Source: an uncultured Oribacterium sp. (lineage in GTDB: Bacteria > Bacillota > Clostridia > Lachnospirales > Lachnospiraceae). From it: DNA of 6,688 nt. Positions within the stretch are counted from its first letter, which is position 1; every line of letters begins with the position of its first letter. Position numbers and translations under genes: made by a program. This document shows positions 5,761 to 6,688 of the stretch, piece by piece. The stretch lies in NCBI GenBank assembly GCA_938030845.1, contig CALHIC010000144.1:1-6688 (forward strand). The letters are read 5' to 3'. The notes beneath the pieces are model-generated. The model made no database searches and was not told where the DNA came from. It was given only the letters and a program-made list of their open reading frames with translations.

Positions 5761-6336
5761 ATGGGACAACTCATCAAAGTAAGTACGACTGACTTTAAAG
5801 CGATTCACCTAAGCAGTGGTGGAAAGCTGGTCCCTTCCGATCAAATTGACCAAGCACGAGGGAGAGCGCTTCGTCTAAGTACCATTGAAGCACAAAAAGC
5901 CGGAAAACAGGATGCTGCTTTGCAGTATAAGGTAAACCGGCAATACCAAAGAGTAGAAAACCATTTGGCTTACTACTCCGCCATGCAGGCTGTCTCTGCC
6001 AAAAGAACGGAGACGGGCACAGATTCCTTACCCCTTACAGGAGCTGATTCCCAATCCCCAAATCTCTATATCCAAGGCAATAAACAAAGAGCAGCTGCAG
6101 AAACACTGGAGATTTTAGAATCTCAAAGAGCTATAAGACAAGAAAAAACAGCCGGCTATCTTCAGGATCGGGGAGCCTTTGAAATGCGGGTACACAAGGG
6201 AGATTTATCTTATCTTCCCGCGATGGATATGACCATCGTAACCCAAATGCCGGACATTAAATTCGAGTATACCGGAGATTTTATCTATTTTCCGAAAAAA
6301 CCCGATATGGGCGGATCCATAGATTTAGAAAGCTGA
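5761..6336 (+). CDS. DUF6470/YviE-like flagellar-cluster protein of unknown function
   Basis: The start ATG follows GGAGG at a 5-base spacing. The 191-residue product has no signal peptide or membrane segment. Residues 1-20 may form a short strand, about 30-80 are helical and rich in Gln/Arg/Ala, 80-105 form a polar linker, and 108-135 are a charged helix (RAAAETLEILESQRAIRQEK). The C-terminus carries a beta-rich tail, MTIVTQMPDIKFEYTGDFIYFPKKPD (about 157-182), resembling the repeated x-I-x-F/I-x-Y-x-x-G-x-x-x-Y-x-P pattern at the end of DUF6470 proteins such as Bacillus YviE. The position between flgL and fliW is exactly where yviE sits in Bacillus. Its role is unknown; from context it may act in late flagellar assembly or in the FliW-CsrA circuit. 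The family call rests mainly on position and the C-terminal pattern. Confidence 0.6.
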   Translation: MGQLIKVSTTDFKAIHLSSGGKLVPSDQIDQARGRALRLSTIEAQKAGKQDAALQYKVNRQYQRVENHLAYYSAMQAVSAKRTETGTDSLPLTGADSQSPNLYIQGNKQRAAAETLEILESQRAIRQEKTAGYLQDRGAFEMRVHKGDLSYLPAMDMTIVTQMPDIKFEYTGDFIYFPKKPDMGGSIDLES

Positions 6337-6462
6337 AATCTTACAGAAGTCCCTTGCTTTTGGCAGGCGGCATAGGATAACAGCCGACCCTCTCTCCGAA
6401 AGGAGGGAGGGAAATCTCCAAAAAATTACAAACATGATCATTATTATTCTATGGAGGAAATT
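6337..6462 (+). promoter_or_regulatory. fliW leader with two hairpins and exposed GGA
   Basis: CGGC (6368-6371) and GCCG (6383-6386) close an 11-base loop that contains AGGATA, a CsrA-like motif. Next comes a strong 10-bp hairpin: CCCTCTCTCC (6388-6397) pairs with GGAGGGAGGG (6402-6411) around a GAAA tetraloop, with one T-G pair. No T-tract follows, so it is not a standard terminator. The ribosome binding site GGAGGA (6453-6458) precedes the fliW ATG. I see no convincing promoter here, so fliW is probably read from flgL. CsrA binding is inferred only from motif shape and neighbours. Confidence 0.45.
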
Positions 6463-6688
6463 ATGCAATTACATACCAAGGACTATGGCGTTATCGATTA
6501 TGAGGAGAAGGATTTGTTTCATTTCCCTGATGGGCTTTTCGGCTTTTCAGAGGTGCAGCACTATCTTCCCTTATGTTTAAACGAAGAGGAAGATTCTACC
6601 ATTCTTCTTTTACAGGGAGTAGAGAATCCCGAAGTGGCTTTTGTTGTCATCAATCCATTCTCATTGGATCCTGACTATGCTCCAAACC
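6463..6688 (+). CDS. fliW: FliW, flagellar assembly factor and CsrA antagonist, partial (C-terminus off the right edge)
   Basis: The first 75 codons are present and the frame is open to the window edge; FliW is usually about 130-150 residues, so roughly half is here. FliW binds newly made flagellin in the cytoplasm. When flagellin is exported, FliW is freed and binds CsrA, relieving CsrA repression of flagellin translation. The sequence shows the family N-terminal block FHFPDGLFGFSEVQHYLPL (residues 19-37), followed by the core strand ILLLQGVENPEVAFVVINPFSLDPDY (47-72), matching the FliW pattern of L-Q-S/G-x-x-x-P-x-x-x-F-x-V-x-x-P. The start at 6463 is preferred because GGAGGA (6453-6458) sits just before it. 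An in-frame ATG at 6451 overlaps that site and has no ribosome binding site of its own. Position after flgL and the YviE-like gene is the standard one, with csrA expected next. Confidence 0.93.
   Translation, partial: MQLHTKDYGVIDYEEKDLFHFPDGLFGFSEVQHYLPLCLNEEEDSTILLLQGVENPEVAFVVINPFSLDPDYAPN

Noticed and set aside
6337..6420. Possible cyclic-di-GMP or other riboswitch before fliW
   Set aside because: Two hairpins are present but I could not find the conserved core of a known class, and there is no terminator or anti-ribosome-binding-site switch visible.
6434..6441. Palindrome ATGATCAT upstream of fliW
   Set aside because: Eight bases in an AT-rich stretch is expected by chance and no partner site was seen.

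Overview
The window is a piece of flagellar chromosome, most likely from a motile low-to-mid G+C Firmicute. A Clostridia/Lachnospiraceae-type organism is my guess from the gene order, strong AGGAGG-type ribosome binding sites, sigma-28/sigma-D type promoter motifs and codon use; the taxon is inferred, not proven. On the + strand the order is flgM - flgN - flgK - flgL - DUF6470/YviE-like gene - fliW. This is the late flagellar cluster known from Bacillus and Clostridia, where csrA usually follows fliW; csrA would lie just beyond the right edge here. On the - strand, diverging from flgM, is the first 448 codons of a large gene whose C-terminal part looks like a FliK hook-length-control domain.

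Layout. 1-1345 (-): FliK-like gene, running off the left edge. 1346-1559: divergent control region with two overlapping, symmetric sigma-28-like promoters. 1560-1871 flgM (anti-sigma factor). 1884-2321 flgN (chaperone). 2322-2417: structured spacer. 2418-4202 flgK (first hook-filament junction protein). 4203-4444: two overlapping, mutually exclusive terminator-like hairpins, then a separate sigma-28-like promoter and a GGA-rich structured leader. 4445-5674 flgL (second junction protein). 5675-5760: spacer with a perfect short hairpin. 5761-6336: DUF6470/YviE-like protein of unknown function. 6337-6462: fliW leader with two hairpins. 6463-6688: first 75 codons of fliW, running off the right edge.

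How the genes fit together. FlgM holds the flagellar sigma factor until the hook-basal body is finished. FlgN keeps FlgK and FlgL soluble for export, and these two form the junction between hook and filament. FliK, if the divergent gene is one, measures hook length and switches the exporter to late substrates, including FlgM. FliW binds flagellin and antagonises CsrA, tying late translation to export. The window therefore covers the hook-to-filament switch.

The genes themselves are ordinary. The interesting material is in the spacers: the interlocked divergent promoters, the nested terminators separating flgK from flgL, and GGA-rich hairpin leaders before flgL and fliW that could be CsrA targets. 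I found no RNA gene, mobile element or CRISPR array, and no sign of an undescribed multi-gene system.
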